DNA from: Rachicladosporium sp. CCFEE 5018
Lineage: Eukaryota; Ascomycota; Dothideomycetes; Cladosporiales; Cladosporiaceae
NCBI GenBank assembly: GCA_002077045.2
Contig: KZ111146.1
Span: 542,379-606,378 of the forward strand
Length of the DNA: 64,000 bases
Reading direction: 5' to 3'
Within the stretch, counting starts at the first letter, position 1. Each line of letters begins with the position of its first letter. The notes beneath the pieces are model-generated. The model did not search any database, had not been told where the DNA came from, and saw only the letters and a program-made list of their open reading frames with translations. Made by a program: the position numbers and the translations under genes. Below, piece by piece: positions 54,234 to 64,000 of this stretch.

Positions 54234-55041
54234 GAGGATTGCCATGACGCTGGAATCGAAGCAATGGGCAGAGGATTCTTAGTTGGCTCTACAACGACAG
54301 TGCAAGGTGATGGAGTTGATACTTTGCGCTCCGTTCTGTACCCAGGTCAGTCATGGGTCTCTTTTCCGGGCCGTACTGTAAACCTTCATCCCTCTATCTT
54401 TACCAAAGCGATAGAGGTTGCGTTGCGAACGTGAAGTCTACATGTATGGATCTCGTTCGGCCTGGGTAGCCGGCTCGGCAACGCTAGTGACGATCTGGCG
54501 GCGGACGGGAGCATCGTGCATGTTTCGGGCCTCATCATTCGCGACGTTCAGATTCGCTCGTTCTTTCCCAAGTATCTCACGATACGAGACTCGCGCCTGC
54601 CGGAAGTCGTCGGATGGCATGGGCTTGCACAGCCGTCAACTATCGATGGCAAGAAAGAGCATGATAAGCTCCAGATGCGCAGGCAAGACGAGGATCTACA
54701 TCGGATTTGTTCTAATGTGAGCTTGCATACCAAGCCCTTGGCAAACGGCGTAACCTGTATCTGTGTTGCCAGACTTGCATGCGCGTCAGCTCCTGCTCTC
54801 CTGCACCTCCTCTAGCGATCCTTCCTCGAAGACGCTCTTGCGCAATCCCGTTGAACACTTCAACTTCACTTTTCGTGTTTTCCTACTTCTTCCTGGGCCT
54901 TAAAGAGCTGAGCTGAGCTGAACCGCGGACGAGACGCGCCGGACTATTGCCACTGAGCATAGAGTACCGCGTATCAAATAAGCTTTTGCGCGCGGCGATA
55001 TCGCAGGAGGCGCGTAATCCTCAGAAGACAATCTAAACAGT
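54234..55041. promoter_or_regulatory. Upstream region of the PhoD-like gene
   Basis: About 800 bp. It has a short GAGCT repeat near 54,905 and no convincing coding sequence. Confidence 0.4.
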
Positions 55042-57261
55042 ATGGCGGTCGCAAACGGGGAACAATACACCAACGGCGCTATCGCCAACGGAGCGCAGCG
55101 AGAGCATGAGATCGACCCCATCTCTCGTCCCAATGGACCGACTGCAGATGTCAACATCCCACACCAAGCGAACGGCATAGGCGCTGGACCGCAGATTGTC
55201 AGCACCAGCCATGAGCTCGAGGTCATCTGCGGACCTCTGCTTAATTACCGCCGCATGAGCGATGAGCACGGCAGCAATCCGATCTGGCACGGCAGTGTAC
55301 TCGTTGTGACTACACCCGGCAGCGTCCCGGAAGGTCTCAGGCTGAGCCGGAGCGGTGGACAGAGTGGACTGCTGAACGGGCACTCGGAGCGGTCGTTCAA
55401 CGGGAACAAGTTGTACGAGGATCCGCGCAAGGCGTTTTGGCAATTCTCCATCGATCTGCCGTTCCAGGATGAAGAGTCGCTTTGGGAGTATAGCATACCT
55501 CGCATGGTGGACGCGCGGAGCAAGTCGTCTGTGACGAAGCCGACGACCTTCACAGTGCCTTCAAAGCACGAGAGCATGCGGATCATGTTCCACTCCTGCA
55601 ATGGCTTCTCGGTGGGAACAGACGAGGAAGCTTGGTCCGGTCCAGCGTTGTGGAACGACGTGCTGCGCGTACATGCGCAGAAGCCATTCCATGTAATGAT
55701 CGGTGGTGGCGATCAGATCTACAACGACTCTGTGCGCGTGAAGGGACCCCTCAAGGCTTGGACGGATATAAGCAATCCGCGCAAGCGTCGTGAGTATCCT
55801 TTCGGTGACAAGCTGCGGGCGGACTGCGATGACTACTGCTTCGACAACTACACAACCTGGTACGGGCAGGTGCCGTTCTCGACTGCCAATGGCCAGATCC
55901 CGCAGCTCAACATCTGGGATGATCATGACATTATCGATGGGTTCGGCTCGTACACCGATCACTTCATGCGGAGTCCGGTCTTCCGCGGCATTGGAGGCGT
56001 CGCTCACAAGTACTATCTCTTGTTCCAGCACCACTTGCCGCCGCCTGTCAGCACATACAGCTCCGATGCGCCGCAAACGACCGGCGGGCATAGCAAGACC
56101 ACACCAGCCGACGCCGCGCAGCTGAAGGATGCGTATGTCATGAAGGCAACGCACGAGGACCCGAGCTATATCATCGGCAAGAAGCCAGGCCCATATGTCG
56201 AAGAGTGCAGCCGGAGCATGTACTGCCAACTGGGCAAGCGCATCGCATTCTTGGGACTGGACGCACGCACAGAGCGGACGCGCCACCAGATCAACTACCC
56301 CGAGACGTACGAGCTCATCTTCAACCATGCAGCGCAGCAAATCGCCGCGTCAAACGGCGCCATCAAGCATCTTGTCCTGCTCCTTGGCGTGCCGATTGCT
56401 TACCCTCGCCTGCAATGGCTCGAGAACATCTTACAATCACCTCTGATCGCGCCCATCCGCTTGCTCAACAAGCGATTTGGCTTCGCTGGCGGCTTCTTCA
56501 ACCAGTTCGATGGTGGCGTGGATCTTATGGATGATCTGGACGACCACTACACTGCTCACCAGCACAAGAAAGAGCGCAAAGCACTCATTCTACGCCTGCA
56601 AGATCTCGCCAAGAAGCAGTCTATTCGCGTTAGCATTCTTGGCGGTGATGTGCATCTTGCAGCCATGGGACGCTTCTACAGCAAACCCGACTTGAATATC
56701 GCAGCGGAGCACGACTGGCGCTACATGCCTAATATTGTCTCCTCGGCAATCACCAATAAGCCGCCTCCGCAAGCTGTGGCGAATCTCCTCGCAAGACGGA
56801 ACAAGATCCATCATCTGGACGAGCATACCGACGAAACGCTCCTCGAGCTCTTCGACAAGAACCCCGGTGCCGGCGAGCCAGGCGTCAAGCCAAAGAGCGC
56901 AGCCAGCAACCACGCGACGATGCCATCTCGGAATTACGCCATCATTACCGAGTCACATTCTCACTCTGTCAACGCAGGCAACGGCATCAACGGCAATACC
57001 AACGGCACTAGCAAAGTTTCCGACTTCGTGCCTCCCAAGAACCCCCGCGAGCCCTTGCACATGGGTGAGATGCACGCCGGCACAACCCACGCGGCCGCCA
57101 ACGGCATCACGCCCACCGGTCTCGCCGGCAGCGATGGTCTGGACGTGTGTATCCGCGTGGAGAAAAATCCGCAGGATCGCGAGGCGCATACGGAGGGGTA
57201 TGGCTTCTCGATCCCAGCGCTGGCAGTGGCAGGGTATAAGGGGCAGGGGGAGACTTGGTAG
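55042..57261 (+). CDS. PhoD-like metallophosphatase
   Basis: Single exon, 739 residues. Binuclear-metal phosphatase fold of the fungal PhoD-like type: S-C-N-G-F (about 185-189), G-G-D-Q-I-Y (222-227), W-D-D-H-D-I-I-D-G-F-G-S-Y (292-304), and L-G-G-D-V-H-L-A-A-M-G-R-F in the C-terminal half. No signal peptide or membrane segment, so it is probably cytosolic or peripheral. A Thr/Asn/Gly-rich linker (about 600-670) separates the core from a conserved C-terminus (D-V-C-I-R-V-E-K-N-P-Q-D-R-E-G-H-like). The substrate is not known from sequence; phosphodiesters or phospholipids are possible. Confidence 0.9.
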   Translation: MAVANGEQYTNGAIANGAQREHEIDPISRPNGPTADVNIPHQANGIGAGPQIVSTSHELEVICGPLLNYRRMSDEHGSNPIWHGSVLVVTTPGSVPEGLRLSRSGGQSGLLNGHSERSFNGNKLYEDPRKAFWQFSIDLPFQDEESLWEYSIPRMVDARSKSSVTKPTTFTVPSKHESMRIMFHSCNGFSVGTDEEAWSGPALWNDVLRVHAQKPFHVMIGGGDQIYNDSVRVKGPLKAWTDISNPRKRREYPFGDKLRADCDDYCFDNYTTWYGQVPFSTANGQIPQLNIWDDHDIIDGFGSYTDHFMRSPVFRGIGGVAHKYYLLFQHHLPPPVSTYSSDAPQTTGGHSKTTPADAAQLKDAYVMKATHEDPSYIIGKKPGPYVEECSRSMYCQLGKRIAFLGLDARTERTRHQINYPETYELIFNHAAQQIAASNGAIKHLVLLLGVPIAYPRLQWLENILQSPLIAPIRLLNKRFGFAGGFFNQFDGGVDLMDDLDDHYTAHQHKKERKALILRLQDLAKKQSIRVSILGGDVHLAAMGRFYSKPDLNIAAEHDWRYMPNIVSSAITNKPPPQAVANLLARRNKIHHLDEHTDETLLELFDKNPGAGEPGVKPKSAASNHATMPSRNYAIITESHSHSVNAGNGINGNTNGTSKVSDFVPPKNPREPLHMGEMHAGTTHAAANGITPTGLAGSDGLDVCIRVEKNPQDREAHTEGYGFSIPALAVAGYKGQGETW

Positions 57262-57937
57262 GGCGGGTCGACCTCTAGATGGGGTTTCGGAATAGGGAGG
57301 GAGTCGGATCCGGGGGGACACGAGAGGGAGAGGCCGGGACTGGAGGATCAGGGGAGACGGGGGAGTGCGGCGAGTACGCTAAGGCCTTGGCCTTTGGGGA
57401 GTGCGATGGGTTGATGAGATTGGTGGAGGTTGTGTTGAGGATACCCCTGTGTTACTAATTCTTTGGCTCTTGGTGTATGCAAACCGTAGCTTTGTGTGAC
57501 CGGAATACCTTTTGCTGCTGTGGTGAGCTGCTGGGCAGCTATCAGATCATGTAGGACACGTGAATGTTGTATCATGTTATCTTACTTTCTGACTTCAGCC
57601 ACGCATTTCATGCGACACCCACGTGGACACGAGCTGTCTTGACCGGCCCGCCGACTTCCATTCAAGAGCTCGCATTCGGCGCGTTTGGCACGCTCAGCCG
57701 CTGTGGTGCAGGGCTTTGTCGTCATCAAGCAAGTCAGGTACCGCGAATCCTCCAGTTGTGCAGGCTGAATGTCGTGTGCTCGTTGACTACACACCTTCCT
57801 TGGTGCACATTGATTGAAGGTAGGTGGTGGCGAAGTCGCTTTCTTTGTTCTATTTCCCCACTGCCACGATCTATCTAGGCTCTCGAGACTACGGTCCAGT
57901 TCTTCTCCGAGCCTGGTATTACCAACCCAAAGCAACA
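57262..57937. promoter_or_regulatory. Upstream region of the IML2 gene
   Basis: About 680 bp. The IML2 frame is open upstream to about 57,824 but without an ATG. Confidence 0.4.
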
Positions 57938-60067
57938 ATGAAGCGCATGGGAGGATGGCTCTCCGCCAAAACGCCCGTAACGCTCCACAGCAGCGCGAGC
58001 AAGTCCCTAACAGCGGTGGATGAGCCCTACGCCCTCCAACAAGCCCTCGCCGCCGCAGCCCACATAATGAACGACGACGTTGATCTCGCTGAGACCGAAC
58101 TCCGAAAAGGGACCTCCCCCTTCCACAAGCTCGGCATAGCCACCACGTTCTTCCTGCGCGCCACGTTGGGCTTCGAGAAAGAGGTCATAGAAGCTGCGTC
58201 TCAGCGTTTAGCAGAGGCTGAGGAGTCAGCGTTGGAGCATCAAAGAAGGGCGCTGAGGGATCCAGGCACGGCGCATAGGAGTAGTATATATCCGGTGGGA
58301 GCGGAGTATGCGTTATGCCATGCGGAAACGCAGTTGATGAGTGCGGTTGTGGCGGTGTTGAATGAGAGTTTAACGGAGAGTTTGAGGGGGTTTTATAAAT
58401 TGCGGAAGGCTTTTGGGACGCTATGGGAGATCTCAGAGGCTGAGAGGATTTATCTCGAGAAGAGAGGATTGAATAGAGGGTCTGTGGCGGAGAGCAAGGT
58501 GTCGTTGGCTGGGTCGACGGTGGCAGCGAGTGAGAGCTCGGGCGTGCAGACACCGCGATCGAAGAGGGACAGCGATAGTGAGGACGAGGATGAAGATCTG
58601 GAGTTCGTGGACGCGGATGAAGGCGTGGACGATCTGCCTACGCCCACAGCAGCGTACCAGGGACATTTAGACGACCTGAAGCTCAATGGCCTCTCCCTGT
58701 CAGACTCGGATACGAAACAACAGCCACCTTCCCAGTCCAACGGCATACCCTCTAAACCCGCCGCATCCTCAGCACTAGACGACCTAGACTTCAACACCGT
58801 GACCTCCGACCCCATAGACCTCTTCATTCACTCCGGCACAGCTCTTTGCTTCGGCCTCCTGCAGCTCCTCCTGTCAATGGTGCCTCCAACCTTCGCTAAG
58901 CTGCTCTCCCTCTTCTCGTTTCGTGGCAACCGCGCAAATGGTATGCGTTTACTCTGGTCGGCCACACGCTTCAAGACGAACATCAACGGCGCGATGGCTA
59001 GTCTGATAACGCTTGGCTTCCATAACGGCGCGATCGCGTTCTGCGATATACTCTCCTCTGACGCGCTGCCGGAGGAGAGACTGAGGGTACTGTTGAAGGA
59101 GATGCGGACGCTATACCCAAAGAGCAAGCTCTGGCTATTGGAAGAAGCCCGCGTGCTAAGCCGCGACCACGAGCTTGAGAAAGCCATCGCGATCACCGAG
59201 GGCGGCGAGCCGAGTCCGCTGAAACAAGTCGAAGCCCTGCGAGTCTTTGAGCGGAGTCTGAATTTCATGTACTTGCACAGGTACGAAGACTGCGCGAAGA
59301 GCTTTCTGCATTGCATAGAGCTGAACAATTGGAGTCATGCGCTGTACTACTACATTGCGGCGTCTTGCTATGTGGGACTATACCGGCTCGCAAAGGCTGC
59401 AGGCGACGCCAAGGAGGCAAAGCGCTGCGAGGAAGAAGCAGAGAGACTCTTCAAGATCGTACCGGCACATATCGGCAAGAAGCGCTTCATGGCGCGTCAA
59501 CTGCCTTTCGACACGTTCGTCGCAAGAAAGCTTGAGAAGATCACCGCCCGTGCAGCAACATTGAGTTGCTCATACATAGACGCCATCGGCGTCAGCCCAC
59601 TGGAGGAGATGATCTACTTTTGGAGCGGGTACAAACGCATGCCTGCCTCACAGCTCGAGATCTCGCTCGAGCGCCTGGCGTTTTCGACAGCCCGGCCGAC
59701 TTGGTCGCAAGAGCAGAAGGACGAGAAGGCAATTCACTCCCTCCTCCAAGCTACCGCCTACCGTTTCCTCGGTCGCGTGCCTGAAGCGATCGCGACGCTG
59801 AAAGCTGGTGCGTTAGCACAACCTATGGCGGCACTACGTACGTGCCCGTTTCCAGATACCTGGACGGTCCCCGTGGGCCACTACGAGATGGCTGTGTGTT
59901 TGTGGGAGGCTGCTGGAGGTGAGGGCGGGGATCGAGAGGGTCTGAGGAAGTGTGGAGAAGAGTTGGCGAAGTGCGAGAAGAGTGAGGGGTATGATCTGGA
60001 TGCTAGGGTCGGGCTGAAGGTTACGACTGCTAGGGAGACGTTGAGAGGGTGTGGTGTGCCTGGGTAG
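57938..60067 (+). CDS. IML2: Inclusion body clearance protein IML2 (TTC39 family)
   Basis: TPR-type protein that in yeast works with lipid droplets in clearing protein inclusions; orthologues are also annotated as mitochondrial outer membrane. Single exon, 709 residues from the first ATG (M-K-R-M-G-G-W-L). Family hallmarks: E-Y-A-L-C-H-A-E-T-Q-L-M-S-A-V, S-L-T-E-S-L-R-G-F-Y-K-L-R-K-A-F, L-L-S-L-F-S-F-R-G-N-R, F-M-Y-L-H-R-Y-E-D-C-A, A-L-Y-Y-Y-I-A-A-S-C-Y and E-M-I-Y-F-W-S-G-Y-K-R. An acidic, probably disordered insert (about 190-280) lies between the first and second helical parts. Confidence 0.93.
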   Translation: MKRMGGWLSAKTPVTLHSSASKSLTAVDEPYALQQALAAAAHIMNDDVDLAETELRKGTSPFHKLGIATTFFLRATLGFEKEVIEAASQRLAEAEESALEHQRRALRDPGTAHRSSIYPVGAEYALCHAETQLMSAVVAVLNESLTESLRGFYKLRKAFGTLWEISEAERIYLEKRGLNRGSVAESKVSLAGSTVAASESSGVQTPRSKRDSDSEDEDEDLEFVDADEGVDDLPTPTAAYQGHLDDLKLNGLSLSDSDTKQQPPSQSNGIPSKPAASSALDDLDFNTVTSDPIDLFIHSGTALCFGLLQLLLSMVPPTFAKLLSLFSFRGNRANGMRLLWSATRFKTNINGAMASLITLGFHNGAIAFCDILSSDALPEERLRVLLKEMRTLYPKSKLWLLEEARVLSRDHELEKAIAITEGGEPSPLKQVEALRVFERSLNFMYLHRYEDCAKSFLHCIELNNWSHALYYYIAASCYVGLYRLAKAAGDAKEAKRCEEEAERLFKIVPAHIGKKRFMARQLPFDTFVARKLEKITARAATLSCSYIDAIGVSPLEEMIYFWSGYKRMPASQLEISLERLAFSTARPTWSQEQKDEKAIHSLLQATAYRFLGRVPEAIATLKAGALAQPMAALRTCPFPDTWTVPVGHYEMAVCLWEAAGGEGGDREGLRKCGEELAKCEKSEGYDLDARVGLKVTTARETLRGCGVPG

Positions 60068-60462
60068 GCTCCGGAAGGGACGCGAAGGGATTCGTAGATA
60101 AATAGACCGGGCCTGGCTATATGCGCTTGAGCACGACCTCAGCTGCCAACGAAAATCTCCACAACCTTATGCCCGGAAGGGTAAGAGCGGCCCCCACAAA
60201 GAGGCGCGCAAATGCGGGGGTGGACCTTGTAGAGCAGCGCCAGTGACAGCAACTGCGCATGTGATGCTTCATAACCTGCAGATCTACTCGTCAGGGGCAG
60301 GTGCAGATCTTCAAGCTCTTTCTTGAATCATCGCTACACCTCAGAACAGCGTCCAGAGTCGACAGAACGATCAACACACCCGTTAACGACCACAGCGCTA
60401 CTCATCATGTTACCGCCCACCCGATAGCCGCCACATCCCCACACTTCAATACACACACCTCC
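60068..60462. promoter_or_regulatory. Upstream region of the glutaredoxin gene
   Basis: About 390 bp. No gene seen. Confidence 0.4.
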
Positions 60463-61445
60463 ATGCCCACCGACCTCCGCGCCCGCACCACCGCAGCCAT
60501 GCCCTCCAACCGTCGCCTCAAAGCCACAGGTCTCATCGCCCTCCTCACCCTCCTGGTAATAGTCTACGTCACAACCGGGGCCAAGAACACCCAGAACTCC
60601 GCCTTCTACACGCGCACAGTCGAAGCAATGCACAATCGGCAATCCGCCGCGTCGCATGACGCCGTGCTAGCAGATGAGAAAGCGCGCGCTGATCGCGTAG
60701 CCAGAGTGCAGAAGGAGCACGAGGGCGCGATGGAGAGTAAGGCGCCCAGCGTAGAGGAGAAGGAAGGGCAGAAACCTATCGGCGTGCAGGAGGCGGAGAA
60801 GAGCGCGCAGGGAGGAAAGAAGGTTGAGGAGGGGAGTGGAGGAAAGGGCGTTGCGGGACGGAAGATGGTGCCTACGGATGGACGGGTGGTGATTAATGAA
60901 AAGGGGGATGAGGGCTTGGATGGCGTGGCGAAGGTGGGCAATACGGGGCCGAGAGAAAGTGAAGTTGCGAAAGGCGCTGATGATGAGGCGGCTGAGGAGG
61001 CGGCGAAGGTGGAGGAGGAGATGAATGCTATTCTGAAGAAGGGGCCGGTGATTGTGTTTTCGAAGAGTTATTGTCCGTTCAGTATGAAGGCGAAGGTAAG
61101 TCATGCTGCAATTGGGTGAATCTGGTGGACTCTGGACTGACAGTGACGCAGCACATCCTCCTGGATCTATACACCATCACACCACCTCCCTACGTCGTTG
61201 AGCTAGACCAACACGAGCTCGGCCCAGGCCTGCAAGCCGCTTTGCTCAAATCGACAGGCCGCAGGACGGTTCCCAACGTACTCATCAACGGCAAATCGAT
61301 CGGCGGCGGAGACGACATACAGGAACTACACGAGACTGGCAAGCTAGCGGAGACAGTGCAAGCCATGGGCGGTAAGCGGGTGATGAGCGTGAAGCCAAAT
61401 CCGAAACCTGCAGCCGAGAAGAGGGGCGCGAACTTCAGGTCGTAA
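60463..61445 (+). CDS. Membrane-anchored monothiol glutaredoxin (Grx6/7-like)
   Basis: Thiol oxidoreductase of the early secretory pathway. Exons 60463-61095 and 61152-61445; 308 residues. An N-terminal hydrophobic segment (G-L-I-A-L-L-T-L-L-V-I-V-Y-V) serves as signal anchor. A long Glu/Lys-rich stalk (about residues 60-190) follows, and then the glutaredoxin domain: V-I-V-F-S-K-S-Y-C-P-F-S with a single active-site cysteine, T-V-P-N-V-L-I-N-G-K-S-I-G-G-G-D-D. A second ATG at 60,499 would shorten the cytosolic tail by 12 residues. The intron falls three codons after the active site. Confidence 0.9.
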
Positions 61446-61650
61446 TTACTGTGTAATGACTTACGACTGATTGTTCGGCTCTGCGTGGCGTTCGAGGTGC
61501 GTACGGGCATTGAAATGGCATTGGAAATGGCAGTCCTGTGGGTCCTGTGGTCCCCGGACTTTGTAAGTAGACATTGCTACACTGAAATACCTAGGATCTG
61601 CAGCTCTCACCCTCGGACCTGCTCGTATCTAGCTGATCAATGCTCGACAT

Positions 61651-63110
61651 TCAATACGCGTTCGCATCGAAGTCCAACACCCCCGGTGAGTACGTCAAAT
61701 CCGCCAGTCTCCCGGGACACGCCACGGCCGGCAAGTAGCTCGATACATTCAGCCCTTGCATCTTGAAGAAATGCTGCCTGATAGTCGAAATCTGCGTGTC
61801 GTTCAGCGCAGTGTTGAGTGGATTGCCGTACTGCAGAGTGAACGTATCGGTATGATTGACGAAGTGCTGACAGTCGGGCACGTTATGCATGAAAAGCGAC
61901 CAGAACAGATCACCAGCCGCCACCGGCTTCGCGAGACTCTGCCGCGCTTCGATCACATCGTAGAATGCCTGCAGCGTAGGCGCGGAAGTGATACGGCCCG
62001 TCCAGTCGTACTCGCCTGCAAAGTAGACTTTGTCGACAGAGCCAACGAGGTCTATGCCTTCTTGTAACTTCGTGATGTTGAGTGGGTAGAAGTGGTCGTC
62101 GTAGATGTCCACACTCGGGATATCGAGATGGGTCGCGTTGACGCCGTAGGTGCCGTCTATGCACAGCTTCTTCGGGCCGAGTTTCTTGACGTAATTGCAG
62201 ATTTCTTGCGTCCACGCTGCTGGGACGTCTTTGTCGCCGAATACCGGCCCGCCGAGCTCGTTGCCTGTTTCGTAGGCTATTATCGTGGGATCTTCGGCGT
62301 AGGAGAGGCCAGTGTAGGGGTTTACGTGCGTGAGGAGGTGGTGGATGTATGTTTTGAAGTCGTTGATGATCGTGCGGTTTTCGTAGAATTGCTGTACCAA
62401 TGGGTCTTGCGGGGCGGATGTAGTGCTACTGATATTGATGCCGCGCCAGCGGAGGAAGTTGAACTTGCCGCCGTGGTAGTAGTCGTAGTTGTCGACCAGG
62501 GGAGCGAAGATGCGGATGCCGTGTTGACGCGCCTGGAAGACTGTCCAGTCTATAGTGTCGAATGCTGCTTCGTTGAAGAAGTTCAGGTCTGGCTCCAGTG
62601 AGAGCGGGTTACCGGTTGAGACTCCCAAGGTCTGCGATCGAATGGTATGAGCGCCCATCGTGACGAGAGTGTTCATGATTTCGGTGATGCGGCCATGTGT
62701 AGGGTAGGACGCGTTGGTGGGAGCGTAGAATGGCTGTCCAGCAGGAGAGATGACGTTCTCGTCCAGGCCAAGCCAGTAGACGTTCGCACCAGAGGAGGTC
62801 CAGCGCTTGCCACCGAGCTGAAGCTCCGAGCCCTTACGGACGACGTAGCTGTTGCGAAGAACTTGCTCCTACTGTCATGTTAGCCCGGCGTGTTACGTAT
62901 GCAGGGTGAGGTCCGGTGACTGACGTTGATGGGCTCGACGTAAGACTGCAAGATTTGTTTCGTGATTGGGCGATAGTTGTTTGATTCGCCGAATCTATTC
63001 GGTAGTAGCTTTCGCAGTGCAGTCACTACCGAGGAAAATGCGTCGCCGCCATAGCCAGATGGTGAGGCTGCGACTCCAGTCAGCAGCACTGCGAGCAGAG
63101 CGGACTTCAT
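61651..63110 (-). CDS. Secreted GH5 glycoside hydrolase (mannan endo-1,4-beta-mannosidase-like)
   Basis: Cleaves beta-1,4 linkages in plant mannans or a related glucan. Minus-strand exons 63110-62925 and 62868-61651; 467 residues. A clear signal peptide (M-K-S-A-L-L-A-V-L-L-T-G-V-A-A-S) opens it. The TIM-barrel carries the acid/base in Y-E-T-G-N-E-L-G-G and the nucleophile in F-A-G-E-Y-D-W. G-A-N-V-Y-W-L-G-L-D-E and the Asn-glycosylation sites also fit. The intron was placed using the frame-keeping join E-P-I-N / E-Q-V-L-R. The exact specificity is uncertain. Confidence 0.85.
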
Positions 63111-63618
63111 GGTGTGAAGGAGCTAGGGACGTTGAAATATCACGGAGAGGAGAAATATAAGATGTGAGGTTGAGATCTACCTTACGCTGAGGAGAAGATA
63201 CAACCGCTCTAAGTACTATTACATCTCAGATGCAGGACTGCCGATCTGATGATTCAAGGCAGGCGTCATCAAGACGGACAAACTGGCTCGATGCTACAAT
63301 ATCGATTGGTGCAATGCTCTCGACATGTTGATCTGGCTGTGAGTCGAAGAGGAGAAGTGAGGTGGAGAGCAGCTTGCCAAAACGAAGCCGGGGCCAAGAC
63401 GACCGGTCCAAGAACGGTTAGCGTGATATGCATTGCCATTGTACCTGCGTCGACCACAAGCCAAAGTTGCACAGGTACGCACGAGTAGAGGGGAGGTTGA
63501 GTGTCCGCGTTGAGTCACCGACCCGGCTGCAGATATAATCCCCAGAGTCGAGATCGACCACTTGTTTCCTTCTTGAAAATCGATCGGCGAGGGGAAGTTC
63601 AGCAACTGAAATGGAGAT
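63111..63618. promoter_or_regulatory. Divergent upstream region of the GH5 and the last gene
   Basis: About 510 bp between divergent starts. No gene seen. Confidence 0.4.
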
Positions 63619-64000
63619 ATGAGCAAAGCCATAGATGTCAGAGCAGACTTCGCTGCTCTCAGCAAGAAGGCATATCTGGAAGTGCTAGTACCGAAAGACG
63701 ATACATTCGATGCAGCCACAGTCCTGCGTAATGGCTCGCCAGAAGAGCTGCAAAGGGCGGTCGCTCGGAAGCAGCTCTACTTCGGTTCGTCAAGTCATCC
63801 GTGGAGTACAACAACGCGCTAATGTGCTCACCTGCCAGACGAGAAATCGAATTTGCAAATCGTGCTGAAGACAGCCTTGCCTCAGTCGATACTAGCGGCA
63901 TTGCTACCGTTCCTCGAATTGACGATCGCCGCGCATGCTACGACCGCAGACCCTTCGGCTGCGAGCAATCCCGCCATATCATCAGCCAAGCACGATGTTG
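63619..64000 (+). CDS. Unknown protein, 5' part only (runs off the window)
   Basis: Exon 1 63619-63784, a 54-bp intron, exon 2 from 63839 open to the window end. It starts M-S-K-A-I-D-V-R-A-D-F-A-A-L-S-K-K-A-Y and continues D-E-K-S-N-L-Q-I-V-L-K-T-A-L-P, L-A-A-L-L-P-F-L-E-L-T-I-A-A-H. No motif recognised from this fragment. Confidence 0.55.

Noticed and set aside
55561..56340. 259-codon antisense frame inside the PhoD-like gene
   Set aside because: The sense strand carries the full set of metallophosphatase motifs; the antisense peptide has none.
57824..57937. N-terminal extension of IML2
   Set aside because: The frame is open but has no ATG before 57,938; the family-like sequence fits a start at M-K-R-M-G-G.

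Overview
The window is nuclear DNA of a filamentous ascomycete. Genes are dense, split by short GT-AG introns of roughly 45-75 bp, and encode standard fungal housekeeping proteins. One block carries the TpA-rich, CpA/TpG-poor signature of repeat-induced point mutation (RIP). A Dothideomycete black-yeast-like fungus is my best guess, but no marker in the window settles it.

Layout. (1) 1.9-16.0 kb: left copy of a multi-gene block, in order: family gene B (-), hot-dog thioesterase C (+), zinc-ribbon protein D (+), RPL9 E (-), MMS2/UEV F (+), conserved protein G (+), Ala/Glu-rich protein H (-), and a repeat-rich tract that runs into the APS kinase promoter. Family gene A lies outside it at 0.3-1.4 kb. 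(2) 16-33.7 kb: single-copy genes: APS kinase, an 11-exon sugar transporter, beta-COP (SEC26), mago nashi, GID4/Vid24, TRM8, a B-type cyclin, mitochondrial uL2 (RML2) and a cytosolic phospholipase A2 cut off by a 100-N gap (33,749-33,848). (3) 33.8-37.7 kb: a probable un-RIPed LTR end with the start of a possible gag ORF, then 3.4 kb of heavily RIPed DNA without genes. (4) 37.75-50.9 kb: right copy of the block. It is inverted as a whole, and its F-to-APS-kinase-promoter part is inverted once more, giving F' G' H' repeats, then E' D' C' B'. (5) 51.2-54.2 kb: two more members of the A/B family. (6) 55-64 kb: PhoD-like phosphatase, IML2/TTC39, membrane-anchored monothiol glutaredoxin, secreted GH5 glycosidase, and the start of an unknown gene.

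Points of interest. The two copies differ very unevenly: RPL9 exon 3 differs at 7 of 229 bases, MMS2 exon 2 at 14 of 78 (all silent), and the spacer between C and D does not align at all. This looks like an old duplication or homeologous pair with patchy gene conversion, yet it sits beside a RIP-mutated repeat without being mutated itself. The block is flanked by an unrecognised gene family (A, B, B', A', A''). Three members have a first coding exon that is only the ATG, and the high-identity boundary falls in that family's conserved C-terminal motif. Gene H is bracketed by degenerate tandem arrays of about 120-135 bp.
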